Under the pieces are notes generated by a model. It was given only the letters and a program-made list of their open reading frames with translations. It was not told where the DNA came from and searched no databases. From Baylisascaris procyonis (lineage: Eukaryota; Nematoda; Chromadorea; Rhabditida; Ascarididae), in contig JAZARR010000213.1 of the NCBI GenBank assembly GCA_037389465.1, forward strand, positions 4,818,501 to 4,882,500: a stretch of DNA of 64,000 nt. Direction: 5' to 3'. Shown here in pieces: positions 14,731 to 27,897 of the stretch; positions within the stretch are counted from its first letter, which is position 1; every line of letters starts with the position of its first letter. A program made the translations under genes and the position numbers.

Positions 14731-17700
14731 TTTTTTTGTTGACTCGTTAAGACTTTATAATGTAAAGAAGCGAAGCGGAGATGGCAGATTCTCTTTGAGA
14801 GAGCGTTTATAGTTTTTGCTTGCGTGCATGTTTTTGCTGCTTTGAACGCATTGCAAAGCTTTTATTATCGTCCATATTGAACGTCACTTTCACTTATCGA
14901 TCCGCTTTATCCATATAACAAGCTTATCTCTTTTATTAAGCTCAAATTTTTTTTTAAATTTAAATTGTAATGAAACTTTAAAAAACAGTAAACCTTTGAA
15001 AATAGTAAAATTATATTTTAGAAGTAAAATATAACAAATTTTCGAATTCAACAATTTTGGCAGTTGACCAAATTGCTAACTTTTTATATTCTCATACCTT
15101 TTTTTCATTTTTAAGCTAAAGTATTCTTGAAATTTGGTGCTGTTTCATAGTAACCCGATATTAGAGTAGTGTAAATGTCGAATCACAAATATAAGTCACA
15201 TAAGTAAATATGTAAATATAAGAGCATGTCACATGATCCTTCAATCCTACTCAGAAAGATCATCCATTATTACGAGTTACCGAAAATGGTAAAATATGTG
15301 TAGTAACATTTCCATTCAAATCGAGTCATTGGCTTATTCATATTTTCTATCAAAGACATGTTCTATGCATTCTTTGCAGCATTACATGAGGAAAATACAA
15401 TTCAACAAACATTTGCAAATCAAATGAAAGTTTTATGCAAATTTGGCAATTGCTATAGCGGCTCATCTAGCAATTTAGATTACACCCATATGCCCTCATC
15501 TTCGCAATTGAAATCACCGGACAGGGGCACGCGGATAAGACGCTGCCTTAATGCAGTTTGCAAGTGCGGGTTTTCCACTCGTTTTCGCAAAGTCTTTCAT
15601 AAGAGATTTACTTTATACGAGCGATCGGATCGTTGAAAATATGAATACATTGCGCTTTTTTTTCTAGTTATCGATAATTCATGAAATGATTTATTTTTTA
15701 TCGGAATTATCGAAGCGCATATTGCGTTGTCTCTTGTGGCGCACTTTCCTATTTGTTTAAAATTTTGTCTTTGCATATATGCTTCTAGCTGTTGGATGAA
15801 GGGGGGTATCGATTAGAATTGAAATTTTAGTGTTTATTTGCGAGTTATCCAACAATCTGACTAATTTTATCATCGAAAGCGGCAGAACTGTTTCTTGCTC
15901 ACATTAGAGCCATTAATGGTGTTACTCTCGATGAACGCATTTTACATTGTTTTAAGCTTAATAATAAATATTTGAATAAAATTTTAGCACAATTCAATGA
16001 CCCATATTATGAATGAATTCATCGTCTGTCTATAATTCAGTCTTTACACAGTAACAATTCATTTTCAACAATAATTCTTTATGCTAATTGATTTAATTGT
16101 TGTTATTGAAATTTATTTAACTATTATGGGAATGCGACATTTTTTTTTGTGGGGATTCTTTCCCGAATTTGTAAAATTTTCAAATTGTTTTCATTCGTTG
16201 ATGAATTTCTTTCTATTCATTGCATTTGTATTCATCATTCGGCATAATGTTAAAAATATTGCATAATATTGATTCGATGAGTGATTCGAATACACTTAAT
16301 TAACACATTTATGTTCATTTCATTGACGTCCTAATACACCTCATTCCACATTTAGATGCAATTGCCCATTCTGCATAATGCATCGGATGCATGATTGTCA
16401 TTTTGGATGTTTCTCAGCGATTTATTCGAAAAGAGTGCTGCAATAGTTATCACTCAAAGCCGAACCTTGCATTATCTAGTGCTAATTGGTTTTGGTATTC
16501 ATTACTTGTCGTATGTTTGTCGTTGAAGTGAGTGTTATTAGATGTTGATCGATAGATACATGGGCAATGTGATTTTATCGGGTGTGGAGAAATCAACGTT
16601 CGATGACCTTGTTGACACGTTTTTATGTGCGAATATTTCTTATTGCCACATTTCTTTAATTCTACTCACCTTGATTGGCTTGTTTCGTTATCATTTCTAA
16701 GGGGACAGCTGAATAGATCTTTGAAATTTAGGTTATCGTTTCATATAAATTTACGCATTCACAATTCCTGTCATAAAATATTAGGAATATTTACTATTTG
16801 AAGGAGGGAATAGGTCGAAAACTACACCTATTGCTGCTCTTTGAATACTTTAGAGTTAACCAAAGCGAAAACATAATGCAAATTTGTTTAGTGAGTGCTC
16901 AATCTCATTTGTTGCACTCTTCGAAAATGCTCTATTTGTCGACTATTCATCGCCGATCGACCGCCATAAAGATCGTGAAGGTGGTGAAGCGATGAAGAAT
17001 GTATAGGGAACTTTAACTCAGGCATCATTACTTATACAATTGTTCCTAGCAAATGCAGTTGCTCGAGAGTTGTGCAGTTCTAATTGTAGTTTGACTGCAT
17101 TCTAATGATCTGATGGGACTAGGCAGTAGTCTTATGTTGTAGTTGATCTCTATTGGTGAAACGCCGTGAAATTAAAATTTATGTTGAACCCTTCGCACAT
17201 CATATAGTCGCTTTTGCTATCGATCAATACACATCTCTATGAGCTGAACAGGCATTGAATGAAGTGCTAAACGAAGTATTCCACCGAAAATGACCTTTTC
17301 CGCGTATTATGGTGACGTACTATGTGTGCGTTTATCTGCGCGGTGTCCGAGCTGAGATTTGGATTTAACCCGGGATTCACTGAATGCGACGAAGTATTTT
17401 ACAAGTATTGTGATCAAAACAACAAATCTTTCATAGGGGTACTTTGTTCATTCGAAGTAAGTGCTCTTATTTGTTGGCAGTTTCTGCAAGCACTTGATCT
17501 GATAGACGGAAATGCAGAAACATCTATCGTACTACCACCTCTATTACATTTTCCAGTTGAAAAAGAGGCAAATAATAGACATATGAATTTTGCATAGAAA
17601 TATACAAGCTTGTTTGCTCGTATAGAATTATACGAAATATTGTTGCTTTATTGTTTATGCATATGAAATGTGGCGTCGATAAACAAACGAAACGAAGCAA

Positions 17701-20474
17701 TGCAATATTTCTTTATGCACATGTATTAGTGGCATATAAGCTAATCGGGTGGATTTTATTGCGAGTGCTTTTAACCGTGAACGAATCCTCTAAGCGCATC
17801 ATATCGCTAGAAGCTATAGTCGATTGAGAGCATGATGTGTGTTGAATTTATGGGAATTAAATGCCTGAAGGGGCAAACACCTCAGCCAATTGTTGTACCG
17901 TAGGCTGTTAAGGGAGTTTGTGATGTTATGACCGATCAGTGGAATGGGTGGGATCGTTATGGATGTACAATCTGTTTGTTGTCGTCGTTATCGATTATGC
18001 GATGAAAGCAGCACTTACGATAGTGGTACTCTATTTCTATATCATAGGTTGTTCTATCTTCACTCAAAAAAAAAAGAATCCTTCTTTCATTTCTATTCTG
18101 CTTAATTTTGAGGCTTAAAGAAGTTGTTTTAAAGCTTAGGGGAATTATCTATGTTATATTCTCTACTGTAAAATCCGCCAAATATTGCCTAAAATATGAT
18201 GATACTAGTGTTTAGCTCACGTGCAATTTACTCATTTTTTCACAATCAATGTGGATCACATTATCATCTCTTTTTTTATTGTTCTTATTCATCAATAAAT
18301 TTCGAGTAGCTACTCTCATTGATCGGATAAGCGGTTTGCACTTACTTTATTTATGATTTTTGCTTTGAACGGAATCTGACCGGATTCGTAAATTTCTTAT
18401 TAACTAGCTGTTTTACTATCATGAACAACGTCGTACACTAAAGGGGGGATGAGGGAGTCCCTTTTCTTTAAATAAACAATGTTGGAGATGTTTAAATGGA
18501 TTCATTGTTGTAGAAACTACCATTATATAATCGGAAGTGCTATATATTTGCGTCTGCATTTGAAAATACTACCAGAAATTTGCGCTGACGCAAGCTAATT
18601 CAATTCACAACGGTTAAAAGGCCATGTTTTTGCCGTATGACACGGCTTTCATGGCAAATGGCCATTTAACAACTTTCCGATCCACGGTCGTTCTTTTCTT
18701 CTGAGACTAGAGTGAGCTTTCACCCCTTCCAAGTATGCCAATTATTGCACTATGTTCTAAAGGTGCTTTATTGATTGGTCTTGCAATTAAAGAGATTATT
18801 TAAACGAGAAGAAAAACTTGATGCAATTATGCAAATCGTGGATTATAGATAAAGAAAGATGGTGTAGATATTGTTATCTGAATCGGGGATCATACATATA
18901 AATCTTTTTATTAAAACCAACATAAGCCGTAAAGAGATATTGGTCGTCGATAATAACACCAATATGGAGGGATGGATACCTGTCAGCCGTCAACTAGCTT
19001 CTTGTCTAGCTACGTTTAGACATGTCCAGAAGGTTCACATAGCGAATGTGATGCTCTATCGTACAAATTAATATAAAATAGGTATTGTGAGATGCTTAAC
19101 TTCCTTTGCGACTGAAGTGCTGCTGTGACCGGTGAGAGAGAGTCAAGTGTTTTATATGTGAGAGGGAACCAGAGAGAGTAGCATCTACGGGGCATTCACT
19201 CCTCATGTTCAATGCATGAATTTGCGGTGTACGGCAATGAGGGCGTGTATCGGTGAGTCATCCGGTTGCCTCTTTGCTCTTGTGGCCTGTTTTTTCCTTT
19301 TCTTTTTTTTTTTTTTTGCATGCCGATTGGTTGTGCATGCTGAGCTGCTCTTCTCGTTGTCCCGCTCAGCGGCTATAATCAATACGCTGCAATATCCATC
19401 GAATGACGCGTCGCGGGTTCGTTCGTTTCTTTCAAATTTTTATTCAACGATTATTAAATTTCTCTATAGTGCATCCAATATTTTAATAATTTTCTTCCAT
19501 TTTCACACAAATTATGCAAATTTCTGTCAGTAATAGCCGTTAAAATTTTCTGGAATTCAAGCGGTTTTTGTAGCAAGCTGAAACAATTAACTTATTCCAT
19601 CATTTTGTCCCCATGTAAGATGCAAGGAGCAGTTAGCTATATGTTTCGCAATTGTTTGATGATCTGTAGGGTACGATGCACTAGGTCAGGGAGAGGGAGG
19701 GGGATGAATGACTTCTGTCATAGGTGCGTATCATCTCTCCTTTCCCATGTTGTTGTCACAACGAGTGCACCAGCGCAGACCATTTCATTGGCAACCTCTA
19801 TCGTACCATATTGTTAAAATTAGCACATCGTTGTTCACCAAGTCACGTCTCTCAGTTAGCTGATCGATTGTAGATATCGATCAACCATTGTACGATAGAA
19901 GAGAGATCCGTGCATTAGTGGGATTTTCTTTGCCTATAAGATAAGAATACAAGGTGCTGATATTTTTGAACATAATGTGGGAAAGGAATTAAAGTTGATT
20001 ATCATTAGTGGGCACACTAATGAGAAAAGACTTCACTCTTATAAACTCTCCTTCCAACAATCTTTTTCTGACGATGATTTAACATATCACTAAGCAATTT
20101 TTGCAAGTATTGTAGTGTCGTTTATTTGCATAATTTCAATTCAAAAATGTGTAATTATAATGATCGCTTTAAAAATCTATATTAATCATTTTGTTATATT
20201 TTATTGTTTGTTTTATTCATCACTTATTTTATTTTTGCGTTCGCGATTACAACATTAATAGATGAAGTATGATTTATTGAAATGGAAATGATACTTAACA
20301 GGCAGGAAAAGGAGCGAAACTTACAGGAAAATAGGAAACAGATGAAACGAATCTCTTCCTTTCATTTCTATAAACTTCTCCTCGGGTATCCCATTTTTAG
20401 GTTTACTGTTTTGACGTAATGGTGTCCTATGCGATGACGGGTTTGTCTTCTATACTAAATTGAGAGAATTGCAG
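13450..20474. other. Long stretch without recognisable genes
   Basis: I see only isolated ORFs of 60-105 codons (for example 15358-15636, 17322-17597, 18871-19071, 19216-19533) without matching splice partners or recognisable motifs. The region also holds an ATTT microsatellite (14672-14735), the 'TGGCGCACTTTCC' short repeat (15738-15758), a nested hairpin (18620-18663), and a somewhat more GC-rich patch around 19100-19420 that could be a promoter or 5' UTR for sequence downstream, though nothing proves it. Confidence 0.45.
14672..14735. repeat. (ATTT)n microsatellite
   Basis: About 16 tandem ATTT tetramers with one slippage interruption, ending in a T run. Simple-sequence repeat in noncoding DNA. 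Confidence 0.95.
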
Positions 20475-21105
20475 GAAGAGCACGCGTCTTACCGTCCCAA
20501 ACGCCACATTCGCTTTACCGGGCCGTTCGCAGTTGCGTGCCTTACGGCCTTTGAATTCGTTGAATCACTTCTATGGAGGTGTTGCCCGAAATTACGCCTA
20601 TCAACTGCTATAACGTCGAACGGGTCAGTTGATTTCCTGTTTTGTTTTTCACAGTCTTTCTTACTTGTCTTTTTATTCACCTTTATTTATCCTTTATTTA
20701 ACCATATCATTTCCGAGGGTATTTTTACTGAAACGTTCAAGAGACATCGTTTCAAGCTGCGCAGTGTTCCGTTACTCGTTCCCCCAAGGATGGCATGCAA
20801 GGATTCAGCAGTTCACTAGGTACTACACCGTGCATCTCTTCCGATCACTTATTTATTCACTTAAATAAAGCAGTGTTCCCTCAAAATGTCTGCTCTTTAA
20901 CGTACTTGCCCTGCTTCCACTTCCATGCGCTCTTTCCTGCTCTTTCAGGAAGTACCGGAAGCACGTCCATATATATCTATTGGGAGCATGCGTCATTGCT
21001 AAGTTGCATTGGGATAATCGTGCATGCAATGACATACGCTGCCATTTACGCTTGAGTGCAGCAATGTCACCTCTCACATTGACTCCTCTCCAATTCTTTC
21101 GAAGA
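20475..21105 (+). CDS. Unrecognised three-exon chain, partial gene
   Basis: Three exons with AG/GT borders and matching phases: 20475-20578 (starts phase 2, ends phase 1), 20765-20819 (phase 1 to 2) and 20949-21105 (starts phase 2; the right border at gtattt is less certain, since the frame stays open to 21273). The joined product contains LRALRPLNSLNHFYG, then VFRYSFPQGWHARIQQFTR, then KYRKHVHIYLLGACVIAKL. It is rich in basic and aromatic residues, with one short hydrophobic stretch (HIYLLGACVIA) that could be a weak membrane segment. I do not recognise the family. No start codon is visible, so upstream exons would be needed. Codons look protein-like (GC-ending) against an AT-rich background, which is why I list it. 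The downstream exons at 23313 and 24122 are possible but unproven partners. Confidence 0.35.
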
Positions 21106-24100
21106 GTATTTTTGAACCGAAAAATGAATTTGGGTCAGCTGGGTGGAAATTTTTCAGAACGGAACTCCGGCGGGAGTTCAAAGTTCAGCATATGGATCAG
21201 TCAAAATATATCCAAAAATACAGTGATTTCTTTCAACATTTACTTCGTATTTATAATATTTACTAATCGATAATAAATTTTAGACCAAATTTTTTCAAAA
21301 ACGAAAATTTTCTGCGGTTATCTCCCCACAAATCTGCCCATTTAATGGAGAGAGAATTCAGGATACAAAAAAACAAAAGACCAACATTTTTATATTTTCA
21401 AGCGACTTGCATTGAATTTTCTTTCGAGATTTATTGATGAAATATTTCAAAAAGAAATTGCTAAAGGCGGCGCTAAAATCTCTGCATAATTTTATGTTCG
21501 CTAATAGTGTATGTGCATATATTATTTCCCTATTAGAAGCAGATGTGCACAATAGAAGAAATGAAAGTGTTCCGCCTTGAGAGGAATCGATAGCAACGTT
21601 CTTCACATTCGTTGGCAGCCTCTTTAGCACGCCTTCATTTGTCTGTCGTCTGAAAAAATGTTATTTTTCTGTCATTGTTGAGTTCAGAAAACTTTTGCAG
21701 TTTTGTTATTTACGTTGTAAATATTTAATGCACATGAGCGTTGATTTCAGTGGAAAAGGTGCTAACTCTAGATGTCAACTTCAATTTTTCCCTGAATCAG
21801 GGGTATCATTTATGTCGCATGAGCGGCAAAATCTGAGCAGAACTTCATAATGAAAGTGAAGGATTTATAACCAATCAGTTTCATCCATTATCGTTGACTC
21901 GAATTTTGTATGTTCTATTATGAAGCTTGAAAAGTTCATTAGTTTTTATTAGGAGTGAATAAAGTTTTGCGGTCTTTCAATGACTGAAATTTTTTATTGA
22001 CTCTTTAGTTGGAAAGCTTTAGCTAAAATTTAATAACTATGAAAGTTTTCTGCAATTGTATTTGATAAAGTGGAAACGTTCATATCTGTGAAATGGTCAC
22101 ACTTTTACCAAAAAAAATTCATCTAAATAAAATACAATGCTTATTTGAAATAAAAAATGGTGAGTTGTTTGAGAATTGTTGAGGAATTCAAAAGCGATAT
22201 TATTATTGAAGTGAACGATCCGAAGATGGGATGGAGAGGGTAGTTGAGAGAAGCGATGATAGTGAATAGGTAACTGAGGCCATTGAAACGAGACAAAACA
22301 TATGTAAATACTTGTAGTTTTCCTGACATTTATCTTTAAATCCAAGCATTTATTGCTTCATCTCTCCTCGAATTGTTCCTGTGAAGAGAATGGCGCATAT
22401 GGCATATATTTGGATGTGGCGCATGTGACGTATAAGCGGGTTATTTTAGATTCGATTGCTTTAAAGAGCGTTGGAATTAGTGGGATTGTAAAACAGCAGT
22501 TGCTATCGTTTGGCTCATTTCGATGTCATATTACTTAGCAAGGTTACTGCCAAAGATACAGTATTGCATAGAATCGTTGCAGAACGCTATTGACAGTCGC
22601 CGTTGTGCACTAAAATATTGAAACGATTAGCCGAATGTGTAATGCATTGCAGTTCAAGTCGGAATTTGAATGGCGTTGCAAATTTCTTCTGAGAATTAAA
22701 TTTTTAGAAATTGCGTTCTTTTTAGGTACTTTTTCTTTAAAATTCTGGTCAGTGAAGTGTGATTTTTTCTCTTCTAAAATATGAGTTGTAGAAGAATTGA
22801 TTTTATAGCGTTTAAAAAAATTTTATTATATATGACATTGTTTATCTTTATTTATTCTAATATCGAATAGAGAATTTTTACAGCTATTTTTTAAAGTTTT
22901 TATATGCCTAATTTGTAAAACAATGCCGCAGTGTTTTTGCCTTATTTAGTTTACTGCATTTGAGATGGATACTTTTTTCTCATAATTGATTCCACTAAAA
23001 GGGAATAATTGGAGGTGAGTTGAGCAATATTTCGAAGTTAGTGTCGTCTTTTCTAGTGTTTTAAAGTTTTTATTCCTTTTATTGTTAGAATTTAATATTT
23101 CGTATGTAATTGATGATCGTTTTCTGATATATACATAGGTTTACGAACATCGCAAATAACCTCGAATACCGATATGAGGAGGGGATGGGTGAGGGGATTT
23201 CTATTGCTTGCAGCCATTAGAAATGGCAACCAAATTCCGAAAATATGGATTGTTACCCATTCAGTTATCTTTTCCCTATTTCCTTTCTCCTGCAGTCTTT
23301 TCTTATTTGCAGCATGTTGATCTTGAATGATCTGGCAATAGAGGTGAAGTGGTCTAGCGGGGAAGTGCCAGAGAACGTTGTAGTTGGGACCGATTTAAAT
23401 GCGCACATAACCAACATGTTTGCAGTCGTCTAAAGTAAACCTTGAATAGGTGCGTCGTTAGATATGACTTCTAGATGTTCGGGTGAAGCCAGAAGTCTCT
23501 AACTCTGCTTAAGTGAGTCATTACGATAACAGTAAGACAAAACAATCGTGATCAGTTCTGTTCTTTGGTCGCACTTCAAGGTCGGGACAGAAGTCACACT
23601 TACAGTAATCCACTAAATTTTCACAACCTACTTAACAACGTGGATGCGCAGAATTTATGGTTTCTATCCTGCACCTTCTTTCTCTCTCTAATTGCCTTAT
23701 TGGGTGCACTCATACTCTCAAATCGTTCCCCAACCGACTTCTGTTCGGAAATTCCGTTTCGTATCGTCGTGAATCGCAATGAAATCGATTTGCGATAGTT
23801 TTGGGCTTGCAAGCAGCAGTATTGCAATTGCTGTAATGTAGTGAGGGTGAGGGCTATTCATGTAACTATATGAGGATTGTTATTTTGCTTTGGCATTCAT
23901 TCATGGCAGAGTTTTCTTTGTTTATGAAGTCAAATCTACGTCAAGATGAGATGTATTGCTCCCATTCATCGAAAGGGTCGATGTTAGCCATCTGCGAGAG
24001 GGCATTCATTGATTCTTCTATAAAGAATTGTGTCTACTAATATTGCACATTTGTTTGCATGCAATATGACTCACTCAATTGGTTCACATTGCAATACGGT

Positions 24101-24121
24101 CGATTCAGTAGGTTTTTGTAG
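21106..24121. other. Intron or intergenic stretch with one exon-like ORF
   Basis: Apart from the ORF at 23313-23433 I see nothing coding. Near 21165 a short perfect inverted repeat, GAACTCC-ggcg-GGAGTTC, sits in an open frame following the 20949 exon. The rest is AT-rich, with no recognisable element. Confidence 0.35.
23313..23433 (+). CDS. Possible terminal exon, unknown protein
   Basis: It follows a good acceptor (ttcttatttgcag) and runs one base, then MLILNDLAIEVKWSSGEVPE, then about 20 further residues ending in NMFAVV and TAA (23431-23433). The acceptor requires an upstream exon ending in phase 2. Composition is protein-like, with no known motif. An internal donor at gtgaag after residue 10 is also possible. 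No partner exon was identified. Confidence 0.25.
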
Positions 24122-24273
24122 CAGCAAAAAACGGCATCACTGAAAGACCGGAACTGAAGCGTGAAACATTGCTCATAGATAGATTAATTCTTTTTTTCCA
24201 TTTACTACACATAGACGATATCAAAGTGACTATTGGGAAACTCAAGCGAGAAGGAATGGCAAGTGTGCTGTGA
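24122..24273 (+). CDS. Possible last two exons of an unknown gene with a 54-bp intron
   Basis: 24122-24160 (acceptor tttttgtag, donor gtgaaa, phase 1 at both ends) and 24215-24273 (acceptor after a strong pyrimidine tract and tactacacatag, stop TGA 24271-24273) join to give AKNGITERPELKHDIKVTIG followed by KLKREGMASVL. The intervening 54 bp has typical intron features but is much shorter than most introns here. Reading straight through is also open, giving an intron-retained form. I do not recognise the product. Confidence 0.3.
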
Positions 24274-26067
24274 GATAACCATTTCTCTGTTTGGATGGAA
24301 TGAGAGGGGTTAAAGACAATGAGTTTGAGTTCGAATATTTCTACGTACTTCAGAAATCGTTTTTCAAAGTTCCCTCAAAAGCTGCCATGAAATAATCTCA
24401 ATTGAAAGGAAGCACATCAATGACGGCTTAAAATCATCGATTAGATGCAGCATAGGAAACATTTGCTTTAGCCTCATTTCAAAGAAGCAAACAAATTTTT
24501 ATGTTTGGATAGGAAGTTGACTCTTAGCATGTTGTTACATTCATCGTTGACACAAGATGGTACAACGCGTTGAATATACATAGGGGGAATGATAGGAACA
24601 TTTTGAAGAACAACGTTTTTTTAAATCTCATTCTATAATTTTTTGTCATTCATTAACATCATTATCAGCAATGATTTTGAAATGTCATTATCAACCGCTT
24701 ATATTTATGAGTATCGCAAATGTGCATATAGAATCTTGTTGAATTGCCGATCAAATAGAATTGAGTGGGAATAACGCGAGAATATATTAGGGATTAACGA
24801 TATTTTTGAGCATATTAGGTCATGTTCATTTGATGTAAGTTGATGAAGGATATCCTCATCATGAAATGCATAAGGTTAAGGAATTGGAAACTATACATCC
24901 AAGCAGTAACCTCACATCCTTCCGCTAGCACTCCCCTCATCCCATGTGAATGTTTGTGGAATAGTATATGAGATGTATTTTCGAGCAACAGAGGGTGACA
25001 TTGCTCGATGTGGCCCCAATTTGAGTGCGAGGGCCTGGCTATGTTTGAGGATCGATAAGGGCGAGCGACGAGAAAGGAAGTGGTATCCCGTTCACAGGGA
25101 TCTTGCATGCTGTTGAGTTTTTGTTCACATAACATTCATAGCGCCCCTTTTATTATAGCGCCTTAGAAGAGCCCTTTGAGAATAGAATAAGAGCAAATGA
25201 CGCGAGTTAAGAATTGTCTGAGCTTAAACTTGACATTGCTCGAGCTTGGTCCCCAGCTCGAGCCCGACCTTCAGCTCGGGCTTCATCGTTTCCATGAATC
25301 TTCTTGCTTCGAAGAAGAATTATCTGTTCACCGTTGCAATGGAGCGACTATTTATATCAAATTCGGCACACTCTGAAAAGCAGCTAATTTATACACTAAA
25401 CGTACGCATAAAATAACTGAAATTAGCATCAGTTTTTATAGCCCATAGTTAATTCATCGCAGCATTTATTGCATTGAAGATTGGCATTTTGGTCACCGTT
25501 TCAAATTTGTACTATCAATTTTTTACGGATATCATTCGACTGCAAGGACCGTCGATTCAGCTCGGAATGCTTTGATTTGGAGAGCATGTTTTACTCTAAG
25601 TTTGGAGACATTAGGAATGCTACTTACAGCAAGGAGCATTTACGACAGGGAAACGGTAAATGCTAAAGGTGATGAGGGGCTTTTTTTTGCAGGGATACGG
25701 TAAATATAAGAAATTCATTGAAGTGTCTTTGCCTGTCGATCAAGAGTAGAGTGCAATATGAAGAGAGGTATTTGTTTCGCGGACGATGCAAAAAGAGAAG
25801 TGATTGCGAATGTAAAGTTAATTTCGATGTTATGTGAGGAATGAAGACAAAAGCAAGTTTGTTGCTTGGTTAATGACACACCGGAAATGCCTTAGAGGAC
25901 TTATTGACAGCCGGTTTGGTTTCTTTTTGCAAATTATTAGAGCATTCCCATATATGATGGCGACCTTGACTGATGGTGGAGGGTGACCATTCGTTCTGTT
26001 GTAGTGATAATGTTGTGTCATTCTCTATTAGTTGGGTGTGGCTCATACTGTCTTTTCCTTTGTCAAG
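24274..26067. other. Noncoding stretch
   Basis: No supported exons. It holds a small hairpin in a CTCGAG/AGCTCG-rich patch at 25240-25295. Single ORFs such as the minus-strand one at 24815-25135 have no recognisable content. Confidence 0.35.
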
Positions 26068-26486
26068 TACATGATAGTCTTGGTTATCTCAGTGAACCTA
26101 TGGGCACTTTTCCTTCTCTGGGAGGGTATAAACAGATGGTTGCTTCTTGGCAATGGAACGTGAACATTCATTTCATGACCAGGCTGAAGGGAGCGGTGCG
26201 TATTTATGCTTGTTGAAGAGTATAAAAAATCGATAAGTAAGCGGTAACTTTACATTTCAAGTGGATTCTTTCGAATTATACAATCGCAAGCGACTATCTA
26301 CTATTCGGTTATTTGCCTTTTCATCTATTTCACCTCTACCATAAATTGATTTCCCTTTTTCTCTCTTATGAATGTTTTTTTATTCGATTGTTAAATGAAA
26401 TTATAAATCCATTTTTTATTTCTTAGAAGAGTCGTTTCTTTGAGGAAACTCGCGATGAAATATGCAAATTTTTGAGACTGTTTTGA
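26068..26486 (+). CDS. Possible last two exons of an unknown gene
   Basis: 26068-26195 (acceptor tttgtcaag, donor gtgcgt; enters in phase 1, ends phase 0) reads LGYLSEPMGTFPSLGGYKQM and, further on, NVNIHFMTRLKGA. It joins in frame to 26427-26486 (acceptor tttcttag), KSRFFEETRDEICKFLRLF followed by TGA 26484-26486. An AATAAA occurs near 26814. The first exon has codon-like composition and again uses an AAG acceptor. No family recognised, no start codon seen, upstream exons unknown. Confidence 0.3.
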
Positions 26487-27787
26487 CTATTACTAAACGG
26501 GGCATATTTTTCTGAATAGGAGAAGGAGTTAGAGAGAAACGAAATATTAAGGAAGTCCTAGTAATATTGCAACTTATTAGAGACTCGTTGATGGCAAATT
26601 TAGAGGTTTATCGACCAATTGGCTTCACTGTTTTATATCAAAAATAGTTATCTAAAATGTATGAAGTGATTCATTAGTTCATCAGGTCGATTTACCTGTT
26701 CCCACTGCCAAATAGTCATAGTAGTAATAGTAAATATCGTCAATCACATTTACAGTCAATAACCAATCTGAATGATATCAAGCATCATGTAATGCCTTAT
26801 AAATCAGCCGAAATAAAGAACATAAATAGAAAGGAAAAGTATAGGATATAGGTGATTAACCCCCTCCCTCCTCCATCTCCTTCTCTTATTATAGTTTTGA
26901 GTGCTGGTCTTAACAATGCATTTAAATGTTTATAAACTCATTATTGTTGAGGTAGTTAAGTTGTGAAGTGAAGAAATTTTTGCTGTTCGCAGTGAATCAT
27001 TGGGGTTACTCATTGAAGCAGACGAGAGGTTTGAGCACTAGTGTTGCAAGGGTGCTGCAAGAAGTTCGCATTGATTTTATTGCGAAGCATAGAGGATGGT
27101 TCGTGAAGGCCTTCAACAACTTTCGTTTCGGCCGCTGCACACCTCTCGACCATTTTTCTTTTATGTAGGTTTTTTGTTTTTATTTTCACTTTTATTTATA
27201 CTTTGCCGAATATATTACCTGAAATGCTTATTTGGTTAGAGGTCTTTATTTATATGGTTGATAATTGCTTAATGTTAACGATATATGAAGACGGATCGCT
27301 AATAACTGTTAAGTTGTTTTGTTCTCTAAACCTTTTCGGTTTGTTCACAAAGCTGAGGTTTTTTATAATGGGACTGATTTCATCTGCTTTTTGCTTCATT
27401 AAAACGAGTTGAAACTAAGTATTTTATATGGACAAAGATTGTTTCAACTAGAGCATTAATAATTTCCGGATTTAGCGACAGTGATCGATGGAATATCGAC
27501 GGGCTTTTAATATGCTGATTGCAGTAATTCACATATGATGGTATGCTATGGTACATAGCTTTAATGTCGATTAAATGGGAACGCTGAGGTGCAATAGGGA
27601 GCGCAAAGGAAATAATAGCTGTTAGTGAAATTGCAGTGTGCGTTTTGCTTTTATTGTCAGTTTATGTGAAGCCACCTTCGCTTACCTTGTCCATTCACCA
27701 TTGTTACATCTATGTCGCCACTCTGCCTCTGCGCCATCGACTCTTACGAATGTCGTTCATGCATGGTATATCCACTCATTCTTTTAT

Positions 27788-27897
<110 letters not shown>

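Noticed and set aside
15358..15636. 92-codon ORF with several cysteines
   Set aside because: No domain, isolated, and composition similar to the surrounding noncoding DNA.
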